Below are positions 35,936 through 45,731 of a stretch of DNA of 64,000 bases, one piece after another. Origin of the DNA: Sporocytophaga sp. (GTDB lineage Bacteria; Bacteroidota; Bacteroidia; Cytophagales; Cytophagaceae). Made by a program: the position numbers and the translations under genes. The notes beneath the pieces are model-generated. The model was given only the letters and a program-made list of their open reading frames with translations, had not been told where the DNA came from and made no database searches. Numbering within the stretch: the first letter of the stretch is position 1; the number at the start of each line of letters is the position of its first letter. The stretch covers positions 124,001 to 188,000 of the forward strand of contig NZ_JAGHZZ010000002.1 in the NCBI RefSeq assembly GCF_017745095.1, read 5' to 3'.

Positions 35936-37240
35936 TCAGGATAGCACTGGATTTCTTTTGTCAAAAAATTTAATAGCCTTTCTGCTTATTTCAGGGAATT
36001 GCAAAGACTGTATCAACTTCGGATCTTCAAACCTTACCATTGGAGCAACTCTCAGCTTTGCTCTGAAATGGTCCTTTATCTCCTTTTCAAAATTCTCAAG
36101 AACATCCACACAGCCTATTCTGATTAAGATTTCATCAGTACCAATTTCGTTAGTAAAAACTTCAACAATGTAGTTTTTAATCATAGGCATTGTATCCAAT
36201 ATATCGTACAAAGCAGGAGGATAGAGACTAGTTCCCTTATATTTGATCATTTGATTTTTACGACCCAATATTGGCCCAAGACGCATGCTGGTTCGTCCGC
36301 ACTCACATTGATCATAGTTAGCGGTGCAGATATCCCCTGTCTTAAATCTAAGGAGAGGCATGCCTTCTACCCCAAGTGTTGTAATGGTTACTTCACCAGG
36401 TTCCCCTTCTTTTACAGGCACATTATTATCATCCAAAAACTCAACAATGATTAATTCAGGATGATGATGTCCTCCTTGCGACGCTCCGCACTCGGTAAAG
36501 GCAGTGACCATTTCAGTGGAAGCATAGGTAGAGTATAATTTAATCCCCCACTTGTCCTGTATTTTCTGGCCCAATGTATTCAGTGAGAAATCAGGATTTC
36601 TGACCGATTCTCCTATACAAATAGCCTTTTGTACAGAGCTGGATTTATAATCAATATTATTCGCTTCGGCATATTCAATAAGCTTGATAATAAAGGACGG
36701 TACAGCCACCAACACCGTAGGGTTTATTCTTTGTATAGTATCCCATTGAAGTTCCGGTATTCCCGAACCCACTCTCACAAGCCCTGCGCCAAGCTTTCTT
36801 GCACCGAGAAAATATGCAAGGCCAGCCATAAATCTCCGATCTATGGTAGTTGTAAGTTGAAAGATATCATCGGCACTACATTCTGCACACAAGAATGAAA
36901 TAGCTTCATTATAGCCGAGACGGTCCAGATCGCCATCGGTAAGAGCAAATGTTACTGGATCACCGAGTGTTCCCGAAGTTGTAACATAATCAACTATTTT
37001 ATTTTTGGGAACACATAAAAAGTCAAAATTTCTTGAGTAAAGATCATACTTAGAAGATACCGGTACTTTTGTAAGATCTTCCAGAGTATTGATATCAGAT
37101 CTTTGAATCTTATTTTTCTCAAACAATTCTTTATAGAAAGGAGAAAAAGCCAGAAGATAATCTAATAACTCTCCCAGCTTTTTTTCCTGAAACCTTTTAA
37201 CTTGCTCTTTATCCTTAAATTCTATTTCGGGGGCGTGCAT
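35936..37240 (-). CDS. Phenylacetate-CoA-ligase-like AMP-forming enzyme
   Basis: 434 residues, PaaK/coenzyme-F390-synthetase branch. P-loop-like VTTSGTLGDPVTFALTD, adenine motif STYASTEMVTAF, a Cys-rich insert with C and H (CTANYDQCECGRTSMRLG) typical of this branch, and the C-terminal subdomain DEILIRIG. Activates an aryl or acyl acid to its adenylate and possibly thioester. Downstream of the C45 enzyme and a 232-residue protein on the same strand, so an operon of three is likely. Confidence 0.85.
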   Translation of the reverse strand: MHAPEIEFKDKEQVKRFQEKKLGELLDYLLAFSPFYKELFEKNKIQRSDINTLEDLTKVPVSSKYDLYSRNFDFLCVPKNKIVDYVTTSGTLGDPVTFALTDGDLDRLGYNEAISFLCAECSADDIFQLTTTIDRRFMAGLAYFLGARKLGAGLVRVGSGIPELQWDTIQRINPTVLVAVPSFIIKLIEYAEANNIDYKSSSVQKAICIGESVRNPDFSLNTLGQKIQDKWGIKLYSTYASTEMVTAFTECGASQGGHHHPELIIVEFLDDNNVPVKEGEPGEVTITTLGVEGMPLLRFKTGDICTANYDQCECGRTSMRLGPILGRKNQMIKYKGTSLYPPALYDILDTMPMIKNYIVEVFTNEIGTDEILIRIGCVDVLENFEKEIKDHFRAKLRVAPMVRFEDPKLIQSLQFPEISRKAIKFFDKRNPVLS

Positions 37241-37253
37241 GCTAATCAGGTTA

Positions 37254-37952
37254 TTATTTATTTAAAAGTTGTAATTGATTGTAGCGCTCTACAGCCTTTC
37301 TGCTACTATTTTCTCTTACGACCTTCTTAAGAACTATATTTCCTACTTGGCAAATCAAGAAAGAGCCAATACCAGCAACAGCCAGAGGCGCAGCTAAAGG
37401 ATCTTGGGGAGTTCCATACGTAGCCGCATCATTAATTTCCGCGAGACCAACAAGGCCAACAGTACCCAGTGGGAATGACAATCCAAATAAAACCCAGCTT
37501 CCAATATTGGCAGCTTTTGCAGTGGTGATATGATCCCTGATTTCTCTATCGTTTGTGGAAAGCAATAAAGGACTCAATCTTTTCGAAGAATAATACCTGC
37601 CATTATAATAATACAACCCTCTACCTCTGGTCTCAATAAGCATAGGGCCAGAAGGTTCTTCTTTTTCCTCTACAGGTGCTGCCGTGACAGGCTCAGCTAT
37701 GATCGGATTATCAAAAACTATCTTTGCTCCGTTTTCAAATTTTACCATGAAAACAAGTCTTTTATCGATACTGTTGATTATAGAATCATTTACGTTGTTT
37801 TTAAAAAAGATTTTGTCTTCTTTTATTTCCAATACTTTACCATAAATTTCGTCTCCTCCTCTTTTCAAAATCAGGTCTTGAGAAAATGAAACTGTCACAG
37901 CAAAAAATAGAATGCATAAAGCAAAAAATGATTTAATAAAATTAGTTTTCAT
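37254..37952 (-). CDS. Exported membrane protein of unknown function
   Basis: 232 residues; signal peptide MKTNFIKSFFALCILFFAVT, cleavage near SFSQ. Residues 25-90 are beta-rich (LILKRGGDEIYGKVLEIKED), then a proline/acid linker, and two hydrophobic helices at about 150-175 and 190-212. Starts inside the end of the C45 gene (11-bp overlap), so it is coupled. The sequence suggests an envelope component. Family unknown. Confidence 0.72.
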   Translation of the reverse strand: MKTNFIKSFFALCILFFAVTVSFSQDLILKRGGDEIYGKVLEIKEDKIFFKNNVNDSIINSIDKRLVFMVKFENGAKIVFDNPIIAEPVTAAPVEEKEEPSGPMLIETRGRGLYYYNGRYYSSKRLSPLLLSTNDREIRDHITTAKAANIGSWVLFGLSFPLGTVGLVGLAEINDAATYGTPQDPLAAPLAVAGIGSFLICQVGNIVLKKVVRENSSRKAVERYNQLQLLNK

Positions 37953-39606
37953 ATAAAGTACTTAATAGTTTTTCAATTTTGTTCTTTTCAATTAAAGTAG
38001 GTATTTCCTTTTTGAGAGCCTCCTTATACATGGTTGAAGCTTCATCCCTTTTCCCCAAATACTTATAGCAATCACCGGCTATCCAGTGTGCTTCATAACT
38101 TTCAGGATTGCATTTTACAATTTTTACAATTGAATCCTCAGAAACAATAGCTTCCTTACTAATCTGCTTTTTCAGGAATTGCTTTAATCTCTTATACGAT
38201 TCATAATTTCTGAATTCCTGAGTAGAAATAAAAGGATCAGCTGGAATTACTAATGATTTTTCATAAATGGCAGTGTCCTTATTAAGACCTTTCAATTGGA
38301 AAATTTTATTAAGATCGTAAGCAACATAAGCCCCTAATACATATGGATTGGAAGACACCCATACCTGTCTTAATGTAGGTTTAAATATTACAGAATGATG
38401 TGCAATAAGCTGATTCATGGCTCTTTCATTGCCAAAACCCAATTCTTTATCATTTAATCCATTTTTATTTCTTAGGATCTGAGCTGTTTCCTTAACTCCA
38501 ATCTTAGGATATTTGCCGATCAACTGATTCATTCTTTCATATCTGTAAAGAGAGGAACTTTCTTTTTTATTTTGAATATTCAGAGGATCATTGGCATATA
38601 CTTCACTTTGGTAGTGATTTGAACAAACTATATAATTCTGATTTGATTCGAAAAGCCCTTGTTTATTAGGAGATTTTTCGATGATTGCAGCTTTGTTTTC
38701 ATTTGCAGAACCGACTAATATAGATTCAGAAACAAAAGTTTTTCTCTTTGAAGCAATCTTATTTGCTTCATCAATAGTAGAAGCATATTGCAATATTTCT
38801 CGTGCCACCAAGGATATGGGCGTTGCAGATCCAAGCGGAGGGTCTGACTTCGCTGCGTTAATAGTCACAGTAAGACCTTTTTCATTCATTCCGGATAGAA
38901 CCCCAGTCATACCACCCCAGGTAACCATCATAAATTTAAACCCGCTGTCAGGAGCTATAAAAGCTACAATTTTGTCCTGAGCAAATTCATCTCCTACGTA
39001 AAAGTCAAAATTTCTCCCGACCACTAACCCTCCATCTTCGCTTTTAGCATCCCAGGCAGCAAATGAAGTACATCCTACAAGGTTTTTATCCTGCAAAGCA
39101 TGCCCAATATCGTGAGCCGCGTGATAATTGAGTAATCGCTGATATGGAGTACCAATGGCACCATAGTTCTCAGAGGCAGAAAATGAGACACCGGAAATTT
39201 CCTGTTTATATTCCAATGGAATATTTTCATCCAAGTTTCTATTAAACCAACCAATGAGGTATTTTAAAAAGCCACGATAGGTTTTATTGGGAACCAGTTC
39301 TGTTATTTGGCCAACGAAAATATCTTCCTGTCTTTTAACGAGTTCACTACTTAATTTACCATTGATAATTCCTCTGTCGTATGGGGAGCCCTCGACATAC
39401 ATTTCATAGATACCAAACTCATTCTTCTTAAACCAGTTATTGCCAATTCTATAAAAGCCCTTGGAGACCTCTTCTCTTGGGAGAGATTCTGCATTAGTAT
39501 TTGGTGGTACTGGCGGGTAAGCAAGTGCAACAGAGATAAACCAGACTATCAGAAATAAAAAAATTGAAATAATACCGGTAAAAACATATCTTTTTTTGAT
39601 GCTCAT
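37942..39606 (-). CDS. C45-family autoproteolytic acyltransferase/hydrolase
   Basis: 554 residues. N-terminal anchor (7-29). The Ntn-type nucleophile is C179 in LVGCTSFAAWDAKSEDGGLVV, with GRNFDFYVG and GMNEKGLTVTINAAKSDPP following, as in acyl-CoA:6-APA acyltransferase-like (C45/phospholipase-B-like) proteins. A C-terminal TPR-like stretch (NPESYEAHWIAGDCYKYLGK) is extra. Members of this family occur in flexirubin/aryl-polyene clusters. First gene of a three-gene unit with the CoA ligase-like enzyme. Confidence 0.82.
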   Translation of the reverse strand: MSIKKRYVFTGIISIFLFLIVWFISVALAYPPVPPNTNAESLPREEVSKGFYRIGNNWFKKNEFGIYEMYVEGSPYDRGIINGKLSSELVKRQEDIFVGQITELVPNKTYRGFLKYLIGWFNRNLDENIPLEYKQEISGVSFSASENYGAIGTPYQRLLNYHAAHDIGHALQDKNLVGCTSFAAWDAKSEDGGLVVGRNFDFYVGDEFAQDKIVAFIAPDSGFKFMMVTWGGMTGVLSGMNEKGLTVTINAAKSDPPLGSATPISLVAREILQYASTIDEANKIASKRKTFVSESILVGSANENKAAIIEKSPNKQGLFESNQNYIVCSNHYQSEVYANDPLNIQNKKESSSLYRYERMNQLIGKYPKIGVKETAQILRNKNGLNDKELGFGNERAMNQLIAHHSVIFKPTLRQVWVSSNPYVLGAYVAYDLNKIFQLKGLNKDTAIYEKSLVIPADPFISTQEFRNYESYKRLKQFLKKQISKEAIVSEDSIVKIVKCNPESYEAHWIAGDCYKYLGKRDEASTMYKEALKKEIPTLIEKNKIEKLLSTLYEN

Positions 39607-39866
39607 GAATTTTCAAATTTCACCCTTGATTACAAATTTGGCAGGAATAAAATTCACTGCAAAATAAATGTTGCAGCTATTTTTTTCGTCAAGCTAAAAT
39701 TCTCTTAATTGATATAGAAGTATAACTGTTTTTATTGCAATCTTAGTATATCTGACTTAAACTAAAGCTATTAATATATCAGAGCTCAATATAAAAAATA
39801 CTAATGCTTTTCATCTATTATGTCAATTAAATTAAACTAAATAGAATAATTGAGAGGCCTTAAATA
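39607..39866. other. Intergenic region
   Basis: AT-rich DNA upstream of the C45 operon and beyond the RCC1 gene terminator. No gene or structured element seen apart from the terminator at 39867-39902. Confidence 0.4.
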
Positions 39867-39902
39867 AAAACAGCTGCCCTTAAATTAAAGAACAGCTGTT
39901 TT
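39867..39902 (-). terminator. Intrinsic terminator of RCC1 gene
   Basis: Perfect 10-bp stem 39867-39876 with 39893-39902 (aaaacagctg/cagctgtttt), 16-nt loop, T-rich on the minus side, 18 bp after the stop. Confidence 0.85.
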
Positions 39903-39920
39903 ATTCTAATTTAAGAGTAA

Positions 39921-42900
39921 CTACTCTATGATAAGTTTCTCAGTCGCGATGCTAGTCTCACCTATGATGTTTATCAAATAAACACCTGATGGTAAGTAAC
40001 TTAAATCAATTTCTTTTTCATAGGCAGAACCTTCAGAATAACCTGATATTACATACACTTCTTTACCCAATAAATCCACTACGTTGAATTGGTATTTTCC
40101 TTCGGCATTGAATACCTGTACTTTGAAAACTCCTTTATTAGGGTTAGGAACAATACTGTACTTGAAAGAAGCTTCAGACCCAATAACAGGCTCTACTTCT
40201 GTGCTTGTAATATCACCGTTAAAATCAACTTCACGGATTCTGTAATAAGAAGTGTTTTTCGAATTATTTTTATCAGTGAAATTATAATTTCTTTGTGAAT
40301 TTGAATTTCCAGCTGCTTTAAGCGTACCAACCGCAACGAAATTTATACCATCAAAAGATCTCTCAATTACGAATTCTTTAGCATTCTTTTCAGTAGCAGT
40401 AGACCATTTTAATAATACTAAAGAAGCAGATTGTCTCTCAGCACTGAAATGAATGAATTCAACAGGAAGAGGACAAGTGGAACCATCCGCGCATACTAAA
40501 ATTCTACCGCAAGAATAAGTAGGGCCTGAGGTGTATGAAATATTGTACAATCCGCCTTTATTCTTTGAATTATTTCCGACAATAGAAGCATTTCCAGTAA
40601 GCACATTATTGGTCTCTGTTGCGGGAGTTGACCAAAGGTTACTATTGTTAGTTATTGTTGTAGCGCAATTAAAAGCTCTTAATGCACCTGACGTTGCTTT
40701 AATTGCCAGCCAATAAGTTCCGGCAGGTAAATCGTAAGGTGTGGTTAACGTCCAAGTCCTTGCAGAATTTGCTTCAGGAAAGGTGGTCGTTTCTATAACA
40801 GTACCGGCGCCTCCTGGACCATTGTAATTTCCAGCAGGACTACAATCATTACAGTAAATAGTACTTGGAATAACATTAGGATGAATCCTTAATTCAAAAG
40901 CACCTGCTCCCCAGCCACTTCCCTGGAAGAAACTTACTTCAGTCAATTTAATTGGTTGAGTTGAAGTAATCATTGTATAAAGAGGACCATTAACATTTGA
41001 TGCATCAGGAGCACATGGCTGAGTTTTAATTATCGAACCACTTATACTAGATTTGTCTTCTGCATACAAAGCCCTTGCGCAACCTGTTGCTGAAGTGTTA
41101 GTAGATGTAAATGGAACAACAATTGAATCTTTCGTGTCTAAAGGATTCAATTCAGTACCAGGAAGATCGTTAAGGTTTTTATACCATTTAATCGGTAAAT
41201 TGTCTGGATCAACTATATAAAAGCTAGCTTTATTTGCAACAGCATCAACACAACCTCCTGTTATATATGGACTTGGTGGAGCGGTATAAGTAACTGTATC
41301 CATATAAACGGGACATGGACCGCAAAGAAATGCTACTGAAGCTCTATCATCTGAAATAGTAACTCTATATTGCCCAAAATCAGTTGCAGGAGTGTATGTT
41401 ACATCATCTCCCTTTGGTGTTCCAAGAGGCAACCATGCACCTGACGTTCCCGCACGATATTCCCAAGTATATTCATACGAGGTGTAAGTCTGAGGTATAT
41501 TTGAATTTAAAGTGGCAGAAAAACCTGGACAAGTCACAACATCAGGACCCAGGTTAGGCTTGCCTGGACATGGATTAGCAAAACTACAACCTGAAGGTAG
41601 GGTAAAACTTACTGCACTGCATTTGTCAACGAAATCACCAACGCCAAGCTCCCCTCTTCTGTTCCATCCCCAAGCATACGCCGCACCTCCTCCTGAAACT
41701 GCATAAAACCAAGCATCACCATCGGAAACCGAAACAATGCCTGTTAAATCTTGATTACCAGGTTTTGAACCATCTTTTACATAAACCGGAAACGGACTAA
41801 ACAATTTAGTAGACTTTCCATCACAACTAGTTAAATTACAAGCAGAATTACCATCACCTAAGGACCCTGCGCCAACCAAATCTCCGCCAGGTTTTAGACA
41901 ATCAATCGATCCCCCTGACCCTGTTGAAATTGGCTTATCATTAAACAATCCTCTTGCTCCAAATGTAACTACTTTACCATTTGCCATAACAATAGCTGAA
42001 TTGGCCTGACCTGCGGATACATAAACAGCTTTCCCATCAATACCATTTCCTAAAAACTGAGCCTCTGTAGTGGCATACGTAGTAAGACCCGGAATAACCA
42101 CCCTTCTTGCATCATTTTGATAGACACCTGTAGCTGCAGCGACGGTTCCACCTCTACCTAACTGTCCAATTCCCCAGTCACCTCCAAATGACCATACATT
42201 TCCCTTACCATCCAAAGCTAAGCAGTGAGTATCTCCACCTGAAATTTGTATAATGTTGGATAAAAATTGGGCCGGAGTTGGAGTAGCTGAATAACCACTA
42301 TTTAATGGATCACCTTGGATTACTTTTCCTGCTGTAATTGCTGCCGTACTTCCGTCTGCAGCTGGTCTTCCCAGTTGATTTCCATCATTTACCCCCCAAG
42401 ACCAAACATTTCCAGCTGCATCCAATGCATAAGTACAGGCATCACCTCCTTCAATCTGGATAATATTATCTAATGGAGTTCCATCATTTTTAATAACATA
42501 TACTGGCGTAGTACGATCTGTTGTTGTTCCATCTCCTAACTGTCCATTTTTATTCTGGCCCCAAGCCAAAACTCTTCTGGTAACTTTCTCCAAAGCAAAT
42601 GATGATGCATTACCTCCAGAAACATAAAAAATATCATGAAGGAAAACACCGTTTGGATCACTTACAGCATCTATTTTGGAAGCTTGTAATCCTCTGGAGA
42701 CTCTTGTAGGGACACCACTGTTGACTAATGATCCTCGACCTAACTGCCCTAAAGCTCCTTCTCCCCAAGCCCAAACCTGTCCTGCACAAGAAAGACCAAG
42801 AACATGTGCTCCTGATCCTGCATCCACCTGACTAATTGCAGGTAAATTCCCATAAGTTAAACCTCCTGTATTATTATCTATGTTTCCTCTCCTAACTGCT

Positions 42901-43109
42901 ACAGGTGTATTGCTAAATGTATTAAGAGGGAATGGAGCATCTGTTAATGATATTCCAAGTTGTCCTTTACTATTTTCCCCCCAAACAAATACAGTCTGGT
43001 TTTCGCAAACAGCTGCCGAGAAATCGTTTCCTCCCGAAATTTGAAGATTTTGCCCAAAGCCCCTTATTGCGGTAAGGATAATGGTTAAAAGAAGTAGGCT
43101 TTTTTTCAT
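39921..43109 (-). CDS. RCC1-repeat surface protein with type IX sorting domain
   Basis: 1062 residues. Signal peptide MKKSLLLLTIILTAIRGFGQ. Residues 20-510 carry about seven RCC1 blades (VFVWGENSKGQLG, VWAWGEGALGQLGRG, VLAWGQNKNGQLGDGTTTDR, VWSWGVNDGNQLGR, AYAWGWNRRGELGVGD). Then an Ig-like section and a discoidin-like middle. The last 75 residues are a T9SS type A C-terminal domain (SIVPNPNKGVFKVQV, YLPSGVYLINIIG, EKLIIE). Exported through the type IX machinery and retained at the surface; probably an adhesin or binding protein. Stand-alone gene. Confidence 0.9.
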   Translation of the reverse strand: MKKSLLLLTIILTAIRGFGQNLQISGGNDFSAAVCENQTVFVWGENSKGQLGISLTDAPFPLNTFSNTPVAVRRGNIDNNTGGLTYGNLPAISQVDAGSGAHVLGLSCAGQVWAWGEGALGQLGRGSLVNSGVPTRVSRGLQASKIDAVSDPNGVFLHDIFYVSGGNASSFALEKVTRRVLAWGQNKNGQLGDGTTTDRTTPVYVIKNDGTPLDNIIQIEGGDACTYALDAAGNVWSWGVNDGNQLGRPAADGSTAAITAGKVIQGDPLNSGYSATPTPAQFLSNIIQISGGDTHCLALDGKGNVWSFGGDWGIGQLGRGGTVAAATGVYQNDARRVVIPGLTTYATTEAQFLGNGIDGKAVYVSAGQANSAIVMANGKVVTFGARGLFNDKPISTGSGGSIDCLKPGGDLVGAGSLGDGNSACNLTSCDGKSTKLFSPFPVYVKDGSKPGNQDLTGIVSVSDGDAWFYAVSGGGAAYAWGWNRRGELGVGDFVDKCSAVSFTLPSGCSFANPCPGKPNLGPDVVTCPGFSATLNSNIPQTYTSYEYTWEYRAGTSGAWLPLGTPKGDDVTYTPATDFGQYRVTISDDRASVAFLCGPCPVYMDTVTYTAPPSPYITGGCVDAVANKASFYIVDPDNLPIKWYKNLNDLPGTELNPLDTKDSIVVPFTSTNTSATGCARALYAEDKSSISGSIIKTQPCAPDASNVNGPLYTMITSTQPIKLTEVSFFQGSGWGAGAFELRIHPNVIPSTIYCNDCSPAGNYNGPGGAGTVIETTTFPEANSARTWTLTTPYDLPAGTYWLAIKATSGALRAFNCATTITNNSNLWSTPATETNNVLTGNASIVGNNSKNKGGLYNISYTSGPTYSCGRILVCADGSTCPLPVEFIHFSAERQSASLVLLKWSTATEKNAKEFVIERSFDGINFVAVGTLKAAGNSNSQRNYNFTDKNNSKNTSYYRIREVDFNGDITSTEVEPVIGSEASFKYSIVPNPNKGVFKVQVFNAEGKYQFNVVDLLGKEVYVISGYSEGSAYEKEIDLSYLPSGVYLINIIGETSIATEKLIIE

Positions 43110-43515
43110 ATTATTTAATTTGTTTTCGAGTCTAATATTTTCAAAATCAGTTTTAAAGAATTATAAGAGCATTAAGTTACAAATAAATCTACAAAAAGTA
43201 TTAATTAAAGATACTGCTATTAAAGGCTGTATACAAATTCTTTTAAAAATGTAACCCCAAATTTAGATGATTTTTTTCCTTTTGAATGAGAACCACTATA
43301 AAACTATATAAAATATTAATTGACATTTATTTAATTTAATTAATAAGTAAGGGTCAGTTGCTTCTTTCCTGTCACTTTAATTACTTTTTGGAATTATTAA
43401 TATTTAAAAAAGATTTAAGTAAAACTTTTCAAATAAATTATAAAGTAAAAAGTAACTAAACAAAATATCATCACCTTTAATACAAAAAACTAAAAGTCAA
43501 AAATTTACCTATAAA
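43110..43515. other. Intergenic upstream region of RCC1 gene
   Basis: About 400 bp, extremely AT-rich, between the RCC1 start and the terminator of the small 43547 gene. No ORF or hairpin of note. The long upstream region may hold the RCC1 promoter and a leader. Confidence 0.4.
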
Positions 43516-43543
43516 AAAAGACCATTCTTTTGAATGGTCTTTT
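43516..43543 (-). terminator. Intrinsic terminator
   Basis: Perfect 12-bp stem 43516-43527 with 43532-43543 (aaaagaccattc/gaatggtctttt), 4-nt loop, T-run on the minus strand. It directly follows the stop of the 53-residue gene. Confidence 0.9.
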
Positions 43544-43546
43544 CAA

Positions 43547-43708
43547 TTATTTTTTATTTTCTTTAGTTTCAGGCTTTGTCCCATGCCTTTTAGATGGAGC
43601 ATCTTGTTCTTCCCATGGCTCCCCCAGTGGATACATCCTCTGAGGTGGCTCTGGAGTTACTATCTCATTAAATAATTTTCTATTCTCCTCGTTTTTATCT
43701 ACTCCCAT
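43547..43708 (-). CDS. Small acidic protein downstream of response regulator, 53 residues
   Basis: ATG at 43708, TAA at 43547-43549. Charged and proline-rich: MGVDKNEENRKLFNEIVTPE, then PPQRMYPLGEPWEEQD and a lysine-rich tail. 40 bp downstream of the receiver-domain gene on the same strand, with a strong terminator 4 bp after its stop, so the transcript is regulator plus this gene. Not a recognised family; likely intrinsically disordered. Confidence 0.65.
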   Translation of the reverse strand: MGVDKNEENRKLFNEIVTPEPPQRMYPLGEPWEEQDAPSKRHGTKPETKENKK

Positions 43709-43748
43709 TTTATTATATAAATAATGTTAATCCTCTTCTCTCTGACTA

Positions 43749-44156
43749 TCACTCTTCTAGTACAAAATACTTTTGTACAATATCATTAATTTTATCGGCA
43801 TTTAATGGTTTTACAAGAAATTCGGAAACTCCCGCATTGCGAAGTTCAATCTTCTCAGCATCAGGAAGTTCTGTTGCACTTAGTACAACAATAACGCTCT
43901 CCTTTTGCCTTGGTATTTTATGATACCTCTCAACAAATTCCCTTCCGTCTATTAATGGCATGTTAATATCAAGCAAAATCAGATCAGGGCATGTCCCTAA
44001 GTCGTCGGTACATTGGTACTTAATATAATCAAGACCTTTTTTCCCATCATATGCAGTAGTTACCATTGAAGTAACACCCATTCCATTCAGGACCTTTTCA
44101 GTAATGAAATTACTTACCCGATCATCATCTACTAATAAAACACAATTCATTTTCAT
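43749..44156 (-). CDS. Single-domain response regulator
   Basis: 135 residues. Acid pocket DDD (10-12), phosphoacceptor D63 (LILLDINMPLIDG), the Ser in VVLSATE and the Lys in FLVKPL. Only a receiver domain; likely acts by protein interaction. Organisation parallels the one at 11266-11670. Its transcript probably continues into the small 53-residue gene. Confidence 0.92.
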   Translation of the reverse strand: MKMNCVLLVDDDRVSNFITEKVLNGMGVTSMVTTAYDGKKGLDYIKYQCTDDLGTCPDLILLDINMPLIDGREFVERYHKIPRQKESVIVVLSATELPDAEKIELRNAGVSEFLVKPLNADKINDIVQKYFVLEE

Positions 44157-44298
44157 ATGTTACTAAAGCCTTTAAATGTCTATTATCCGAACATGATATT
44201 TGATGACTGGGTTCAGCTTTAGGAAGGGAAAAAAGCCTAAAAATAAGGGAACTTTTAAGATACTCTAATAAATCAAACTTGTTTTCCTCAGTATGCCT

Positions 44299-45129
44299 TT
44301 AAAATTTTACAACAATGGACATATTATAAGTATAAACAAATTTATTACCTGTAATCAAAGGTAAAGCATCGTAAGTAGCAACAAACTGGTTGTTTAATGA
44401 AAAGTACTTATTGATGTTTATCATCACCTGAAAATCAGTAATTACCCTGGGTTTAAAAAAATTGGTAAATCTTGCCTGATAATAAGTTACCATGAAGACA
44501 TTTACGTTTTGGGATACATCACCTCGAAAAGAAACATTGGTTGTATTTTTAAAAAAGTATGTTTCAGCCTTGGTACTATCACCTCCTGACTCAAACCTCA
44601 AAACATCACCCCTCCATATTTCATGTTCATACATCCCACCGGAATTTATGCTAAATGAAAATTTAGGTGTGGATTTTATCCTGAACCTGAGGCTTGCCCC
44701 ATATAATTCCCTTATTTGCAATCCTCTACCAAGGTCATACTGCAACTGAAGAAAAGGTTCATAAGATAACCTATGGGTTCTGAACAGGTTCACTCTCCAA
44801 TGTGTATATCCCTCACTTATAACCCTTTGCTGAGTAGTTTTAATCAACTTTCCGTAGTTAATATTGAGATACCCGTGTTTTTCCGACAAATAAACAAGAT
44901 TGGAGTTTAAATTGACGGAAGTAACCTGATTTTGTTGTTTTTTAGTTGAAAAGCCCAGGCCAATGTTTCCGGTCCAGTAATTTGACGTATCTTTCTCAAT
45001 GCGAAACCTTTCAATGTTTAGAATTTGTCCAAAAGAAGAGGGAACAAAACATGCAAACGAAATTGTTATTAATAATGGAAGAAATAAGTAAGAGGATTTC
45101 ATTAAAAGGTTAAGATAAATAATTTGCAA
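44299..45129 (-). CDS. DUF481-family outer-membrane protein
   Basis: 276 residues with a signal peptide reading through LLITISFACFVPSSFGQ. The rest is a string of amphipathic beta strands (NYWTGNIGLGFSTKKQQNQV, LVYLSEKHGYLNINYGKLIK) ending NKFVYTYNMSIVVKF, a typical C-terminal barrel strand with terminal Phe. DUF481 proteins are outer-membrane barrels with unknown function. Divergent from ssrA. Confidence 0.8.
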   Translation of the reverse strand: MQIIYLNLLMKSSYLFLPLLITISFACFVPSSFGQILNIERFRIEKDTSNYWTGNIGLGFSTKKQQNQVTSVNLNSNLVYLSEKHGYLNINYGKLIKTTQQRVISEGYTHWRVNLFRTHRLSYEPFLQLQYDLGRGLQIRELYGASLRFRIKSTPKFSFSINSGGMYEHEIWRGDVLRFESGGDSTKAETYFFKNTTNVSFRGDVSQNVNVFMVTYYQARFTNFFKPRVITDFQVMININKYFSLNNQFVATYDALPLITGNKFVYTYNMSIVVKF

Positions 45130-45197
45130 TTTTTATATTTGCAGGGCAAAAACAAAGATTTTTGTTAATTGTTCTTGATAAAAGTTCATTGACTTAT

Positions 45198-45591
45198 GGG
45201 GCCGACCGGATTTGACAGGTTGAGTAATGACGTGTATAAGCATGCAGGCTCATGGGATGAGAGCCTTGAAAGATAGTTCCGAACAATATCTGGCGAAGAA
45301 TCTTACGCCATGGCTGCTTAATCTGACTGAATGTTAGATTAGCTCATCCTGATATTAGATTATCAGGAAGCCATCACTCCTCAGTTCTTTCGTTCCGCGG
45401 GAACTGAATACGGAGTGTCGAACAGTGGAACTAGTCAGAGTGATGTTGTTAAGCTTTGGCGAAATCTAAACAACTAAGGTAAAATTTGGCTGCTGCCTGC
45501 CTGGTTTTACCCGACAATTAAAGTCAGCTAAGCATGTAGAAGGCTCGATTATTAGCTTCTCTGGACCAGGGTTCGACTCCCTGCGGCTCCA
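45198..45591 (+). ncRNA. ssrA: tmRNA (single-piece)
   Basis: The 5' ggggccgaccgg and 3' end gttcgactccctgcggctcca form the tRNA-Ala-like acceptor (ggggcc with ggctcc) and the T-arm. CCA is not encoded. The tag reading frame is 45292-45321: GGC GAA GAA TCT TAC GCC ATG GCT GCT TAA, giving GEESYAMAA, an ending in AMAA/ALAA that is typical of Bacteroidota tags. It rescues stalled ribosomes together with SmpB. An 18-kb element is integrated into the 3' end but leaves the RNA sequence complete. Confidence 0.97.
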
Positions 45592-45592
45592 C
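45577..45592 (+). repeat. Attachment site attL (16-bp direct repeat)
   Basis: The sequence ctccctgcggctccac, in the T-arm/acceptor stem of tmRNA, is identical to 63537-63552. The repeats mark the recombination core of an element inserted at the 3' end of ssrA. Confidence 0.93.
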
Positions 45593-45597
45593 TCCTT

Positions 45598-45641
45598 TTG
45601 ATGGTAATTTACTATAATTCAGCAGATTACCATCAATTTTT
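45598..45641 (+). terminator. Element-borne terminator for ssrA
   Basis: 11-bp stem 45598-45608 with 45626-45636 (ttgatggtaat/attaccatcaa), then U-run 45637-45641, beginning 7 bp after the tmRNA 3' end. It lies on the element side of attL and replaces the host terminator now displaced to 63562-63600. Confidence 0.85.
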
Positions 45642-45731
45642 CAAACCGACTTTAGTTATAAGTCGAGTTTTACTTACACGGATATTACAGGGTAAGTTTT
45701 TTCTTTCAATTAACCGATTTTTAAATACTTT

